Positions 9,563-18,964 of a DNA stretch of 64,000 nt are shown one piece after another. Positions within the stretch are counted from its first letter, which is position 1; each line of letters begins with the position of its first letter. Made by a program: the position numbers and the translations under genes. The notes under the pieces are model-generated. The model ran no database searches, was not told the origin of the DNA, and worked only from the letters and a program-made list of their open reading frames with translations. The DNA is from Tenacibaculum sp. MAR_2010_89 (GTDB taxonomy: Bacteria > Bacteroidota > Bacteroidia > Flavobacteriales > Flavobacteriaceae): contig NZ_FNUB01000005.1 in NCBI RefSeq assembly GCF_900105985.1, positions 744,001-808,000 of the forward strand, written 5' to 3'.

Positions 9563-9949
9563 TTAATTAAGAGTTGGTGTTGTAGTAAGTTGAAAAGTTG
9601 GTATTTTAACAAAAAACTCATTGGAAGAATTAGTGTCAATCATTTTATATTTTCCACTCATAGAGCCTATTGAAGACAGTAGAAAACAATTGGATTTGTA
9701 GTTGTACACGCCATTAGGTGTAATGATAGGTGTTTGGCCTATAACACCTTCTCCTTCTATGTATTCTGTGTTGTTTAGTGAATCGAAAATAGTCCAGAAA
9801 CGCTCAAGTAATTGAACAGTTTTTTCTGATTTGTTTTCTATAGTAATGAAGTAACTAAAAGCATAATAAGGGAGGTAACCACGGTATATGGTTCCGTTGT
9901 ACATTGTTTTTACCGATATTTTTATGCCTTTTGTTTTTTGTTGAAACAT
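9563..9949 (-). CDS. apaG: ApaG domain protein (Co2+/Mg2+ efflux-associated)
   Basis: 128 residues from the ATG at 9949; a longer frame opens at 9982, but MFQQKTKGIKISVKT is the normal ApaG N-terminus, so the inner start is chosen. ApaG is a small fibronectin-III-like beta fold. The family core is visible: YFITIENKSEKTVQLLERFW, then GEGVIGQTPIITPNG and GSMSGKYKM. In enterobacteria the gene is linked to cobalt resistance and sits by apaH, whereas here it lies between a T9SS plug gene and a DUF3667 gene. The molecular role is unclear. Confidence 0.9.
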   Translation of the reverse strand: MFQQKTKGIKISVKTMYNGTIYRGYLPYYAFSYFITIENKSEKTVQLLERFWTIFDSLNNTEYIEGEGVIGQTPIITPNGVYNYKSNCFLLSSIGSMSGKYKMIDTNSSNEFFVKIPTFQLTTTPTLN

Positions 9950-10000
9950 ATAATAAATATAATACAAAATATAAATTTCCACAAATTTGTAGAAGTATTA

Positions 10001-11221
10001 TTATCTATTTTGATTAAAATATCCGTTGCCAACTCCTATTACTCTGTCGTAAAAACCGCCAAAAGGGGTGTAGTAAATAATGGCAGTGTATTCATTTTCA
10101 GTTTGAAAGAATGACCCGTCTACTTTACTTAAGTTAACTTCTTTTGAATTGTTAATAACTGCATAAGAATAATTATAAAACCCTTGTTTAAGCAGTATTG
10201 CGGTTTCATAAGTATTATTTGAGCTGTTATAAGTCATTTTATTCTCTTTTCTCAGTTCAAAATTATTAAAAGCACCATATACGTATACTTCTTCGTTAGT
10301 ATATTCTTCCTCGACAAAAAGAGAAAAATGAACAAGTGTGTAATCAGCTTCAGTGTTCGTTTCTTGAGCATCTAATGTTTTTATAACAAATTGTCCATTA
10401 ATATCTGGATTGTATGTGTAAGGTCTGTTAGCTCTTGGTTCATCAGTAAATAAATATGAATTGTATACCTCATTTCTTTCTACCTTGGAAATGTTTAAAC
10501 TTGTATTTCTTGCATACTTAGTGTCGAAATTTAAAAACTCGTTATTCCCTGAGAAATTAGTGATTTGTGTATGATTGTAAATTAATTGTTGAGGTTTTAT
10601 AAAAAGAGGTGGTATGTTACTAATAGCTGTACTCCAATCGTAATTCTGTATGAGAACAGATTTTACTTCTTGACTTGGGTTGTTAATTGGTAGATTAGAA
10701 TGATTTACTAAAAATTGTACTGTTTGCTCTTGTTTGTTTTTTGAGGTATTTCTACTTCTGATAACAGAAACACCTACAGTGCTAATGTTTTCATAAAATA
10801 TACAACGACGCGTAAATACTACTTCGTAATCTTCATTTAATATTGATATTAAGTAATTTCCACTTTTAGTTATTATAGTATTTTCATTGGGTAGTTTTAC
10901 AGAGTAATGTGTGTAAGGTTGTAATGTATTAAAAGAGTTAGTTACATTTATAATTGTGTTTTGCTCAAATCCATTAATGTATTGGTTGCTAGTCATGTTA
11001 CTAGGTTTCCAATCATGAGTCATGTGTTCAATTTTATAAGTGTATTCTTTATTGTCAGCATCTAAATCATCAAATGATAATTCTAATACATTTCCTAAGC
11101 TAACAATAGGACTAAAATTATTTAAATTGTTAACTTGTCTTAATTGTATTGTTTTGATATTCTGAGAAATAATTTGGTTAATTGTCAGAAAAAAAAGTAA
11201 AATGAAAATATTTCTAATCAT
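10001..11221 (-). CDS. Type IX secretion system plug protein (DUF5103)
   Basis: 406 residues from the ATG at 11221, which gives a clean signal peptide (MIRNIFILLFFLTINQIISQ); the longer frame from 11251 adds ten hydrophobic residues with no family support. The mature part starts NIKTIQLRQ and contains LELSFDDLDADNKEYTYKI and HDWKPSNMTSNQYINGF, typical of DUF5103 proteins. One member of this family was identified as the plug of the SprA translocon in the Flavobacterium T9SS. It should therefore be periplasmic or at the outer membrane and close the idle translocon. This fits the T9SS-sorted proteins at 19854 and 35026. It heads a minus-strand run with apaG and the DUF3667 gene. Confidence 0.83.
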   Translation of the reverse strand: MIRNIFILLFFLTINQIISQNIKTIQLRQVNNLNNFSPIVSLGNVLELSFDDLDADNKEYTYKIEHMTHDWKPSNMTSNQYINGFEQNTIINVTNSFNTLQPYTHYSVKLPNENTIITKSGNYLISILNEDYEVVFTRRCIFYENISTVGVSVIRSRNTSKNKQEQTVQFLVNHSNLPINNPSQEVKSVLIQNYDWSTAISNIPPLFIKPQQLIYNHTQITNFSGNNEFLNFDTKYARNTSLNISKVERNEVYNSYLFTDEPRANRPYTYNPDINGQFVIKTLDAQETNTEADYTLVHFSLFVEEEYTNEEVYVYGAFNNFELRKENKMTYNSSNNTYETAILLKQGFYNYSYAVINNSKEVNLSKVDGSFFQTENEYTAIIYYTPFGGFYDRVIGVGNGYFNQNR

Positions 11222-11339
11222 AGTAAACAAAAGTATCAAAATATAAGCCAAAAAAACATTTTTTATTTAGAATAAGTATAAATAAAGCTGTTTCTTGAAG
11301 ATAAGAAAGGATTTGCTCTTATGTGGTTTTCAAAATTTT

Positions 11340-11348
11340 TAAATTTGC
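11340..11348 (+). promoter_or_regulatory. Candidate -7 element of the nqr operon
   Basis: TAAATTTGC at 11340-11348 matches TAnnTTTGC and ends 33 bases before the nqrA start. The nearest TTG upstream (11313-11315) is 24 nt away, longer than ideal, so the -33 element is uncertain. Confidence 0.4.
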
Positions 11349-11381
11349 GTGTTTTTAAGAAAATCAAATTAATCAGTTACT

Positions 11382-12734
11382 ATGTCAAAAGACATCCGTA
11401 TTAAAAAGGGTTTGGATATCAAACTCGTTGGCGAAGCAGAACAGGTAACTACCGAACTTTCTTTAGGTAGTGTTTTTGCTGTAAGACCAGATGATTTTCA
11501 CGGCGTTATTCCAAAAATTTTAGCAAAAGAAGGTACAGAAGTAAAAGCGGGAGAAGCACTTTTTTATAACAAAAGTGATGAGCGTATGTTATTTCCTAGT
11601 CCTGTAAGCGGAAAAATTTCAGAAATCGTTCGTGGAGCACGAAGAAAAGTTTTAGCAATTAAAATCACTGCTGATGGTAAGCAGGAATACAAAGATTTTG
11701 GTAAAAAAGATGTTGAGGCAATGTCTGGAGAAGAGGTGAAAAATCACCTTTTTGCTTCAGGGTGTTGGCCATTTATCAAACAACGTCCTTATGATGTGGT
11801 AGCCAATCCAAATCAAGCTCCAAAAGCAATTTTTGTATCCGCTTATGCTAGTGCACCTTTAGCAGGAGATTATGATTATTCCTTAAAAGGAAAAGAATCA
11901 GAATTGCAAGTTGCTTTAACAGCTTTAACAAAGTTAACAGCTGGAAAAGTACATGTTTCTGTTGGTGAAAATGTAGCTTCATCACCTTTTAAAGATGCGA
12001 AAGGAGTTGAGTTACATAAAGTTTCAGGACCACACCCAGTAGGGAATGTGAGTACTCAAATAGCACAAATTGATCCAATAAACAAAGGAGAAGTTGTTTG
12101 GGTAGTAACTCCGCAAGATTTAGTAGTAATTGGAGAATTGTTATTAACAGGGAAGTTGAACCTTAGAAGAACAATAGCCTTAACTGGATCTAAATTTAAT
12201 AAACCTCAATATGTAACTGCTTTAGCAGGTGCTCAAATAGAGGATGTTGTTAAAGGGAATTTAAATGCTGATAATGCTCGTGTAATTAGCGGAAACGTTT
12301 TAAGTGGATTACAAGTAAGTGGTAATGATTTCTTAGGATACTATGCTAATCAAATTACTGCAATTCCTGAAGGAGATGATTATGAATTATTTGGTTGGAA
12401 TAAACCAGTTTTTAATAAAGTATCAACTTCAAGAGCGTTAACATTTTCTTGGTTAAATCCTAAGAAAAAATACGATCTAAATACAAATACAAATGGAGAG
12501 CACAGAGCTTTTGTAGTGACAGGAGCTTTTGAAGAAGTATTTCCATTAGATATTTATCCTATGCAACTTTTAAAAGCTTGTATGTATAAAGATCTAGATG
12601 AAATGGAAGGGTTAGGAGCATATGAAATTGCACCTGAAGATTTTGCATTAACAGAATTTATTTGTGTATCTAAACAACCTCACCAGAAAATAATTCGTGA
12701 AGGATTAGATTTAATGAGAGAAGAACTAGGATAA
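11382..12734 (+). CDS. nqrA: Na+-translocating NADH:quinone reductase subunit A
   Basis: 450 residues, the peripheral cytoplasmic subunit of Na+-NQR, which oxidises NADH, reduces ubiquinone or menaquinone and exports Na+. The N-terminus MSKDIRIKKGLDIKLVGEAE and the segments DDFHGVIPKILAKEGTEVKAGE and FPSPVSGKISEIVRGARRK form the barrel-sandwich start characteristic of NqrA. CWPFIKQRPYD and FVSAYASAPLAGDYDY are also family-typical. First of six genes spaced 2-60 bases apart (nqrF overlaps nqrE by one base), read as one transcript. Confidence 0.96.
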   Translation: MSKDIRIKKGLDIKLVGEAEQVTTELSLGSVFAVRPDDFHGVIPKILAKEGTEVKAGEALFYNKSDERMLFPSPVSGKISEIVRGARRKVLAIKITADGKQEYKDFGKKDVEAMSGEEVKNHLFASGCWPFIKQRPYDVVANPNQAPKAIFVSAYASAPLAGDYDYSLKGKESELQVALTALTKLTAGKVHVSVGENVASSPFKDAKGVELHKVSGPHPVGNVSTQIAQIDPINKGEVVWVVTPQDLVVIGELLLTGKLNLRRTIALTGSKFNKPQYVTALAGAQIEDVVKGNLNADNARVISGNVLSGLQVSGNDFLGYYANQITAIPEGDDYELFGWNKPVFNKVSTSRALTFSWLNPKKKYDLNTNTNGEHRAFVVTGAFEEVFPLDIYPMQLLKACMYKDLDEMEGLGAYEIAPEDFALTEFICVSKQPHQKIIREGLDLMREELG

Positions 12735-12738
12735 GATT

Positions 12739-13944
12739 ATGGGCTTAAAACAAAATTTACATAATTTAAAAAAGAAGTATGAAGGAACCAAAATGGCACC
12801 GCTATTTAATGGTTTCCATACATTCTTATACCTGCCAAATGAAACGACTCACGGAGGAACTCATATAAAGGCAGCTGATGATTTAAAACGTACCATGAAT
12901 ACTGTAATTATGGCATTAGTGCCATGTTTAATTTTTGGGATGTTTAATGCAGGGTATCAACACAATGCAGCAGTAAATGGATTTACAGAAGGGATGTCTT
13001 TTTTTAGTACTGCCTTTTGGAATTTAGATAATTTATTTATTGGAGCAGTTAAAATTTTACCTTTAGTACTAGTATCATACGTAGTTGGTTTAGCTATAGA
13101 ATTTGTTTTCTGTATTATAAAAGGACACGAGATAGAAGAAGGATATTTAGTAACGGGAATGTTAGTTCCGTTAATTGTACCTATTGATTTACCATTATGG
13201 ATGCTAGCAGTAGCAGTAGCTTTTGGTGTTGTAATTGGTAAAGAAGTATTTGGAGGTACTGGAATGAATATTTTAAATCCAGCCTTAACAATTCGTGCAT
13301 TTTTATTCTTTGCATATCCAACATGGATGTCAGGAGATAAAGTATGGGTTGAAGGAGCTAGAGAATTAGCTGGAACAGCTGATGCTATTTCAGGAGAAAC
13401 AGTTTTAGGAAGCTTAGCTCAAGGGAAAGAATTTGCTTTTTCTACTTGGGATATGTTTTTTGGATTTATTCCTGGATCAGTAGGTGAAACTTCAACATTA
13501 TTAATTTTATTGGGAGCTTTGTTTTTAATTTTTGCAAAAATTGGAAGTTGGAGAATTATGTTGTCTGCAGTAATAGGAGCTTTAGTAATGGGATTAATTT
13601 TTAATCAAGTTGTAACATTAGGATGGATAGGTGAAGGAAGTAAATTCTTTAGTTTAATGAATACTACTTTTTGGCACCATTTATTAATTGGAGGTTTTGC
13701 ATTTGGAGTAGTTTATATGGCTACAGATCCAGTAACAGCTTCACAAACTAATAAAGGGAAATGGATTTACGGTTTCTTAATAGGTTTTTTATCTATAATG
13801 ATTCGTGTATTCAATCCAGCATACCCAGAAGGAGTAATGTTAGCTATTTTATTAATGAACGTTTTTGCTCCAACAATTGATCACTATGTGGTTCAAGGTA
13901 ATGTAAAGAGAAGATTAAAACGTGCTAAAGTTAAAACTGCCTAA
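12739..13944 (+). CDS. nqrB: Na+-translocating NADH:quinone reductase subunit B
   Basis: 401 residues, polytopic membrane subunit that binds riboflavin and carries one covalent FMN on a threonine. About ten membrane helices are visible, with the conserved GKEVFGGTGMNILNPAL near residue 168. The likely flavinylation site reads DAISGET (215-221), with T221 as acceptor; the usual pattern is DxxSGAT, so the alanine is replaced by glutamate. The C-terminal NPAYPEGVMLAILLMNVFAP is strongly conserved. Starts 5 bases after nqrA. Confidence 0.96.
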   Translation: MGLKQNLHNLKKKYEGTKMAPLFNGFHTFLYLPNETTHGGTHIKAADDLKRTMNTVIMALVPCLIFGMFNAGYQHNAAVNGFTEGMSFFSTAFWNLDNLFIGAVKILPLVLVSYVVGLAIEFVFCIIKGHEIEEGYLVTGMLVPLIVPIDLPLWMLAVAVAFGVVIGKEVFGGTGMNILNPALTIRAFLFFAYPTWMSGDKVWVEGARELAGTADAISGETVLGSLAQGKEFAFSTWDMFFGFIPGSVGETSTLLILLGALFLIFAKIGSWRIMLSAVIGALVMGLIFNQVVTLGWIGEGSKFFSLMNTTFWHHLLIGGFAFGVVYMATDPVTASQTNKGKWIYGFLIGFLSIMIRVFNPAYPEGVMLAILLMNVFAPTIDHYVVQGNVKRRLKRAKVKTA

Positions 13945-13946
13945 TT

Positions 13947-14687
13947 ATGAGTAAGAGAACAGATAGTAATGGATACACACTACTTTTTGCCATTGGTATG
14001 GTATTAGTAGTAGGAGCGTTGTTAGCTTTTACAGCTTCATCACTTCGCCCAATGATAGACGCTAATAAGCGTATTGAAAAGCAACAAAATATTTTGTATG
14101 CAATGGGAGTAAATGAAAATGATGAAAGTAGCGCAATCTTTGTGTCAAAAGAAAAGGTAGCTGAAGAGTTTTCTAAATATATTAAAAAGCAATTAGTTAT
14201 TGAAGGTGATAATACTACTGAAGATACTAAAGCTTATTTAATAGATGTTAAAAAAGAACAAACAGCTGCTAAAGCTGGTAAGGTAAGAAAATTGCCTTTG
14301 TTTATTGGAGAAAAAGATGGTAAAACGTTTTATATAGCACCAATTAGAGGAAAAGGTCTTTGGGACGCTATATGGGGTTACGTTGCTATGGATAAGGATA
14401 TGGTAGTTCAAGGTGCATTCTTTGATCACAAAGGAGAAACACCAGGTTTAGGAGCTAACATTAAGCAACGCTATTTTATGGATGATTTCATCGGAGAAAA
14501 TTTAAAAAGTAATGGTTCTTTCAAAGGAATTACTGTTTCTAAATCAAATAATGACCCGAAGAACGAAGATAAAAATGATAACGAGGTAGATGCAATTGCA
14601 GGAGCAACTATTACTGGAGACGGTGTTGCAGCAATGATTAAATCTGAACTAGGTTTATACGTACCTTACTTTAAAACATTAAAATAA
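13947..14687 (+). CDS. nqrC: Na+-translocating NADH:quinone reductase subunit C
   Basis: 246 residues with one N-terminal membrane helix (11-31) and a periplasmic FMN-binding domain. The flavinylation motif DAIAGAT (215-221) places covalent FMN on T221, attached by an ApbE-type transferase that is not in this window. GLWDAIWGYVAMD and DHKGETPGLGANI are characteristic. An asparagine/aspartate/lysine-rich loop (about 199-212) just before the FMN motif is a local insertion. Two bases separate it from nqrB. Confidence 0.96.
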   Translation: MSKRTDSNGYTLLFAIGMVLVVGALLAFTASSLRPMIDANKRIEKQQNILYAMGVNENDESSAIFVSKEKVAEEFSKYIKKQLVIEGDNTTEDTKAYLIDVKKEQTAAKAGKVRKLPLFIGEKDGKTFYIAPIRGKGLWDAIWGYVAMDKDMVVQGAFFDHKGETPGLGANIKQRYFMDDFIGENLKSNGSFKGITVSKSNNDPKNEDKNDNEVDAIAGATITGDGVAAMIKSELGLYVPYFKTLK

Positions 14688-14689
14688 TT

Positions 14690-15334
14690 ATGGGACTTTT
14701 ATCAAAAAAAGACGCAGCATTAATTACTGACCCATTAGCAGATAATAATCCAATTACAATTCAAGTATTGGGTATATGTTCAGCATTAGCAATTACTGCT
14801 GAATTACAAGCATCTATTGTAATGTCAGTATCTGTATTGTTTGTATTAGGAATAGGAAATGTTGTAATTTCTTTATTAAGAAATATTATTCCTTCAAAAA
14901 TTAGAATTATTGTACAGTTAATCGTAGTAGCAGCTTTAGTAATTATAGTTGATCAAGTATTAAAAGCTTTTGCTTATGAATTAAGTAAAACACTTTCGGT
15001 ATTCGTAGGGTTAATTATTACGAACTGTATTATTATGGGACGTTTTGAAGCTTTTGCTTTAGGAAACGGGCCTTGGAGGTCATTCTTAGATGGAATTGGA
15101 AATGCTTTAGGATATGCAGTGATTTTAATTGCTGTAGGTTTCTTCAGAGAATTGTTAGGTTCAGGTACTTTGCTAGGATTTAAAGTATTAGGAGACCCAA
15201 TTGAAAAAACTGGATTATATTCTATTGGATACGAAAATAACGGATTTATGTTATTATCACCAATGGCATTAATTGTTGTAGGTATTATTATTTGGGTACA
15301 ACGTAGTAGAAACAAAGCATTAATCGAGGATTAA
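14690..15334 (+). CDS. nqrD: Na+-translocating NADH:quinone reductase subunit D
   Basis: 214 residues, six membrane helices, homologous to NqrE and RnfA/E. The conserved ITNCIIMGRFEAFALGNGPW carries the cysteine that, with its partner in NqrE, coordinates the intramembrane iron centre. Starts 2 bases after nqrC; 60 bases, the largest gap in the operon, separate it from nqrE. Confidence 0.96.
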   Translation: MGLLSKKDAALITDPLADNNPITIQVLGICSALAITAELQASIVMSVSVLFVLGIGNVVISLLRNIIPSKIRIIVQLIVVAALVIIVDQVLKAFAYELSKTLSVFVGLIITNCIIMGRFEAFALGNGPWRSFLDGIGNALGYAVILIAVGFFRELLGSGTLLGFKVLGDPIEKTGLYSIGYENNGFMLLSPMALIVVGIIIWVQRSRNKALIED

Positions 15335-15394
15335 ATCCTCTTCAATATCTCTTCAATTTTTAGAGATAATTTGATAGAGGGAAAAATATAAAAT

Positions 15395-16129
15395 ATGGAA
15401 CATTTAGAATTATTTTTCAAGTCGATATTTATTGATAATATGGTATTTGCTACGTTCTTAGGAATGTGTTCTTACTTAGCTGTATCTAAAAAAGTATCAA
15501 CAGCGGTAGGTTTAGGAGCTGCAGTTATATTTGTATTAGCGGTTACAGTACCTATTAACTGGTTATTAGATCAATATTTATTGCAACCAGGAGCATTATC
15601 TTGGTTAGGAGCTGAATATGCAGATTATGATTTAAGTTTCTTATCATTTATCATGTTTATTGCAACAATTGCAACAATGGTACAATTGGTAGAAATTATT
15701 GTAGAAAAGTTCGCACCTGCTTTATATAACTCTTTAGGTATTTTCTTACCGTTAATTGCTGTAAACTGTGCAATTTTAGGAGGGTCTTTATTTATGCAAT
15801 CTCGTGAAATTCCTACATTAGGATTATCATTAACATATGGAGTAGGGTCTGGTATCGGATGGTTTTTAGCAATTTTAGCTATTGCTGCTATTCGTGAAAA
15901 AATTAGATACTCATCGGTACCACCAGCATTAAGAGGATTAGGAATTACTTTTATTATAACTGGTTTAATGGCAATTGGATTCATGAGTTTTGGTGGAATG
16001 TTAACAGGAGGAGATGAAGAAAAGAAAGAAGAAGCACCTAAAGCTGAAATTAAGAAAGAAGATTTAGAAAAAGCAAAGAAAGAAGCTGAAGCTAAATTAG
16101 CTGATAACACTAAAAAAATTACAGAATAA
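15395..16129 (+). CDS. nqrE: Na+-translocating NADH:quinone reductase subunit E, with charged C-terminal extension
   Basis: 244 residues. The first 205 or so are a normal NqrE: six membrane helices, N-terminus [18 protein letters not shown], and [19 protein letters not shown] holding the iron-ligand cysteine. After the last helix ([11 protein letters not shown]) there is a roughly 38-residue lysine/glutamate-rich tail (from [16 protein letters not shown] to the end) that is not part of the usual protein of about 200 residues. The tail is likely cytoplasmic and helical. Its stop codon overlaps the first base of the nqrF start. Confidence 0.95.
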   Translation: MEHLELFFKSIFIDNMVFATFLGMCSYLAVSKKVSTAVGLGAAVIFVLAVTVPINWLLDQYLLQPGALSWLGAEYADYDLSFLSFIMFIATIATMVQLVEIIVEKFAPALYNSLGIFLPLIAVNCAILGGSLFMQSREIPTLGLSLTYGVGSGIGWFLAILAIAAIREKIRYSSVPPALRGLGITFIITGLMAIGFMSFGGMLTGGDEEKKEEAPKAEIKKEDLEKAKKEAEAKLADNTKKITE

Positions 16130-17445
16130 TGATGTTTTTGGAAGTAAGTACTGGAGGTACAGTAGCTGTAACTGTAGTAGCATTCTTAGGAATTGTATTA
16201 GTTTTAGTAGGGTTGTTATTATTTGTAAAGCAAAAATTAGCACCATCAGGACCAGTAAAAATTACAATTAATGGTGATAAGACAATTGAAGTTGCTTCTG
16301 GAGCTACATTGTTAACAACCTTAGGAAACGAAAAGATTTTCTTACCATCAGCTTGTGGTGGAGGTGGATCTTGTGTACAATGTGAGTGTCATGTAAATGC
16401 AGGTGGAGGTGAAGCCTTACCAACTGAAACACCTCACTTTACACGTAAAGAATTACAACACGGTATCCGTTTAGCATGTCAGGTTAAAGTAAAACAAGAC
16501 ATGGATATTTCTATTCCAGAAGAAATTTTTGGAATTAAGAAATGGGAGGCAACAGTTGTACGTAACTATAATGTTGCAACTTTTATTAAGGAATTTGTAG
16601 TTGAAATTCCTGAGGAAATGGACTATAAAGCTGGAGGTTATATTCAAATTGAAATTCCACAATGTGAAATTAAATATGCAGATATGGATATTTCAGCACA
16701 TCCACAAGATCATCCAGGAGAACCTGATAAATTTGAGGCCGATTGGAATAAGTTTAACCTAAGGCCATTGGTAATGAAAAATACTGAGACAGTAGAGCGT
16801 GCATATTCTATGGCTTCTTATCCTGCAGAAGGACGAGAAATTATGTTAAATGTTCGTGTAGCAACACCTCCTTTTGACCGTGCTAAAGGCGGATGGATGG
16901 ATGTTAATCCAGGTGTAGCTTCTTCATATATTTTTAATCAAAAACCAGGAGATAAAGTAACTATTTCAGGACCTTATGGAGAGTTCTTCATAAATGAATC
17001 TGAAGCAGAAATGTTATATGTTGGAGGTGGAGCTGGTATGGCACCAATGCGTTCACATATTTATCATTTATTTAGAACTTTAAAAACAGGTAGAAAAGTA
17101 ACTTATTGGTACGGAGGTCGTTCTAAAGCTGAGTTGTTTTATATTCACTACTTTAGAGCATTAGAAAAAGATTTTCCAAACTTTAAATTCTACTTGGCAT
17201 TATCAGAACCATTAGAACAAGATAATTGGAAGCCTAAAACAGACATTAACGATGAGGCAGGAGACGGTTTTGTTGGTTTTATTCACCAAGTTGTAATAGA
17301 CCAATATTTATCTAAGCATGATAGTCCTGAAGATTTAGAATTATATTTCTGTGGTCCACCACTAATGAATAAAGCAGTACAAAAAATGGGTGAAGATTTT
17401 GGTCTTGATGATGAAAACATCAGATTTGATGATTTTGGAGGATAG
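16129..17445 (+). CDS. nqrF: Na+-translocating NADH:quinone reductase subunit F
   Basis: 438 residues, the NADH-oxidising entry subunit. Order of parts: one membrane helix (11-33), a 2Fe-2S ferredoxin domain with cysteines C76, C82, C85 and C117 (ACGGGGSCVQCEC), an FAD domain with RAYSMASYP, and an NADH domain with GGGAGMAPMRSH and the C-terminal YFCGPPLMNKAV. All cofactor ligands are present. It overlaps nqrE by one base, so translation is coupled. A strong terminator follows. Confidence 0.97.
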   Translation: MMFLEVSTGGTVAVTVVAFLGIVLVLVGLLLFVKQKLAPSGPVKITINGDKTIEVASGATLLTTLGNEKIFLPSACGGGGSCVQCECHVNAGGGEALPTETPHFTRKELQHGIRLACQVKVKQDMDISIPEEIFGIKKWEATVVRNYNVATFIKEFVVEIPEEMDYKAGGYIQIEIPQCEIKYADMDISAHPQDHPGEPDKFEADWNKFNLRPLVMKNTETVERAYSMASYPAEGREIMLNVRVATPPFDRAKGGWMDVNPGVASSYIFNQKPGDKVTISGPYGEFFINESEAEMLYVGGGAGMAPMRSHIYHLFRTLKTGRKVTYWYGGRSKAELFYIHYFRALEKDFPNFKFYLALSEPLEQDNWKPKTDINDEAGDGFVGFIHQVVIDQYLSKHDSPEDLELYFCGPPLMNKAVQKMGEDFGLDDENIRFDDFGG

Positions 17446-17469
17446 AAACTTTTAACCTTTTAATATATA

Positions 17470-17495
17470 AAACCGAGCAAATTGCTCGGTTTTTT
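17470..17495 (+). terminator. Rho-independent terminator of the nqr operon
   Basis: An inverted repeat of AACCGAGCAA with TTGCTCGGTT, continued by a T run, starts about 25 bases after the nqrF stop. The same hairpin sequence recurs at 53473. Confidence 0.85.
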
Positions 17496-17574
17496 GTTAA
17501 TAACAAAAGGGCATAGGATGGTAAATTTTATTTCTTATTGAAAAATTATTATATTTATAAAAATCAGTTAAAAT

Positions 17575-18225
17575 ATGGGGGCATTATTTTTAGGATTTGT
17601 ATTGAGTGTTTTTAGTTTATTCTTATTACTCATCAATTCAATATTATTTGTAAGCAAAGTAAAAAAAATCAATAATTCTACATATAGTTATGTAGCAACC
17701 TATTTAGTAATATTATTTATAGTAGAGTTGTTTTGTAATACAATTGGTTATTTATATCCAGGTCAAAACTTTTATTTATCGCATTTCTATTTCAATGCAC
17801 AATTCATTTTATTAAGTATCGTTTTTTATCGCTTATTCAAGAGTCACAAACTAAAAAAACTAGTTATTTTGAATTATGTAATAGTAACTTTTATAATACT
17901 TGGAATGTATATTTACAATAACCAATTATTTTGGCAATTCAATTTATTTGAAATAGCTATGACTTCTGTATTACTAATTATTTATGCGTTAATTCATTTG
18001 AGTAATACAATGGGTACTAAGAAAAAATACTTTTACCTGTCTGTAGGTATGATATTGTATCTTTTATGTAGTTCTTTAATATTTTTGTTTGGAAATTATG
18101 AATTAGTTTTTATTGAAGACCCTTATATAGATATTTGGATTTTTAACACCTTGTTTTACATCGTTTATCAAGTGTTTATTTTTGTTGAGTGGAATTATAT
18201 AAATAAGAATGGTCTAGATGATTAA
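17575..18225 (+). CDS. Seven-helix membrane protein, probable sensor partner of the kinase
   Basis: 216 residues, almost entirely hydrophobic, with about seven predicted membrane helices (roughly 4-26, 40-60, 70-87, 95-113, 120-142, 150-172, 186-206) and short charged loops. No catalytic motif is visible. The last eight bases overlap the start of the kinase gene, whose own protein has only a single anchor helix. It is therefore reasonable, but inferred, that this protein is the sensory membrane module of that kinase, comparable in layout to 7TM-type sensor domains encoded separately. Confidence 0.75.
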   Translation: MGALFLGFVLSVFSLFLLLINSILFVSKVKKINNSTYSYVATYLVILFIVELFCNTIGYLYPGQNFYLSHFYFNAQFILLSIVFYRLFKSHKLKKLVILNYVIVTFIILGMYIYNNQLFWQFNLFEIAMTSVLLIIYALIHLSNTMGTKKKYFYLSVGMILYLLCSSLIFLFGNYELVFIEDPYIDIWIFNTLFYIVYQVFIFVEWNYINKNGLDD

Positions 18226-18964
18226 TAATCAGAAAGATTTGTTTTTTATTGTAGCTTATGCAATCATGTTTTTGTTTATTTTTTTAATAGCAATCATTGT
18301 TTTTATACTTAAATCTAGAAAGGATAGAATTAACATAGAAGAGAAAAAGAAAGAAATAGAATTAATTGCGAAGCAAAAAACTATTCTACTTAAAGAAATT
18401 CACCATAGAGTTAAAAACAACTTACAATTAATTTCAGGACTCTTGTATTTGCAATCAGTTAAACACAAAAATGATGAAGTATCAGCAATGATAGATGAGT
18501 CTCAAAAACATATAAATTCGATTGCTCTAGTTCATGAAATGTTATATAAAGATGATACTATTTCGTTAGTTTCAATGGAAAAGTATTTAAAAGAACTAGG
18601 AACTCAATTGCTACAAGTTTCATCTCAAAAAAAAATAACTTATAAGTTAAATATTTTAGATGTTTCTTTACCTGTAGATTATGCAACAACCCTTGGATTG
18701 ATAGTAAATGAATTGATAACTAATTCATTAAAATATGCTCTAACTTCTCAAAACGGAATTGTAAAATTGTCATTAAAAGAGATTCATAAAAATGAGTATT
18801 TATTTAAGTATTCTGATAATGGTAGCGGTTATATAGCTAAAAAAGATAATAATAATTCACTTGGTCAGAGATTGATAAAAATGCTAGCTGAAGAAATAGA
18901 AGCCGATTTAAAAATTGAAAATGAAAAAGGATTGACTTATATTTTTAACTTTAAAATAGATTAA
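18218..18964 (+). CDS. Sensor histidine kinase, HisKA_2 type
   Basis: 248 residues. One membrane helix (about 9-31), a basic coiled stretch, then the phosphoacceptor box LLKEIHHRVKNNLQLISGLL (phosphorylated histidine at 62 or 63), which is the HisKA_2 signature, and an HATPase_c domain with the N box NELITNSLKYA, a G1 box DNGSGY and a degenerate C-terminal G box. There is no extracellular sensor domain, so input must come from a partner, probably the overlapping upstream seven-helix protein. The stop codon directly abuts the start of the response regulator. Confidence 0.92.
   Translation: MINNQKDLFFIVAYAIMFLFIFLIAIIVFILKSRKDRINIEEKKKEIELIAKQKTILLKEIHHRVKNNLQLISGLLYLQSVKHKNDEVSAMIDESQKHINSIALVHEMLYKDDTISLVSMEKYLKELGTQLLQVSSQKKITYKLNILDVSLPVDYATTLGLIVNELITNSLKYALTSQNGIVKLSLKEIHKNEYLFKYSDNGSGYIAKKDNNNSLGQRLIKMLAEEIEADLKIENEKGLTYIFNFKID

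Noticed and set aside
14974..15315. A 113-codon minus-strand frame inside nqrD, and similar frames in nqrE and elsewhere
   Set aside because: These are antisense shadows of strongly conserved genes.
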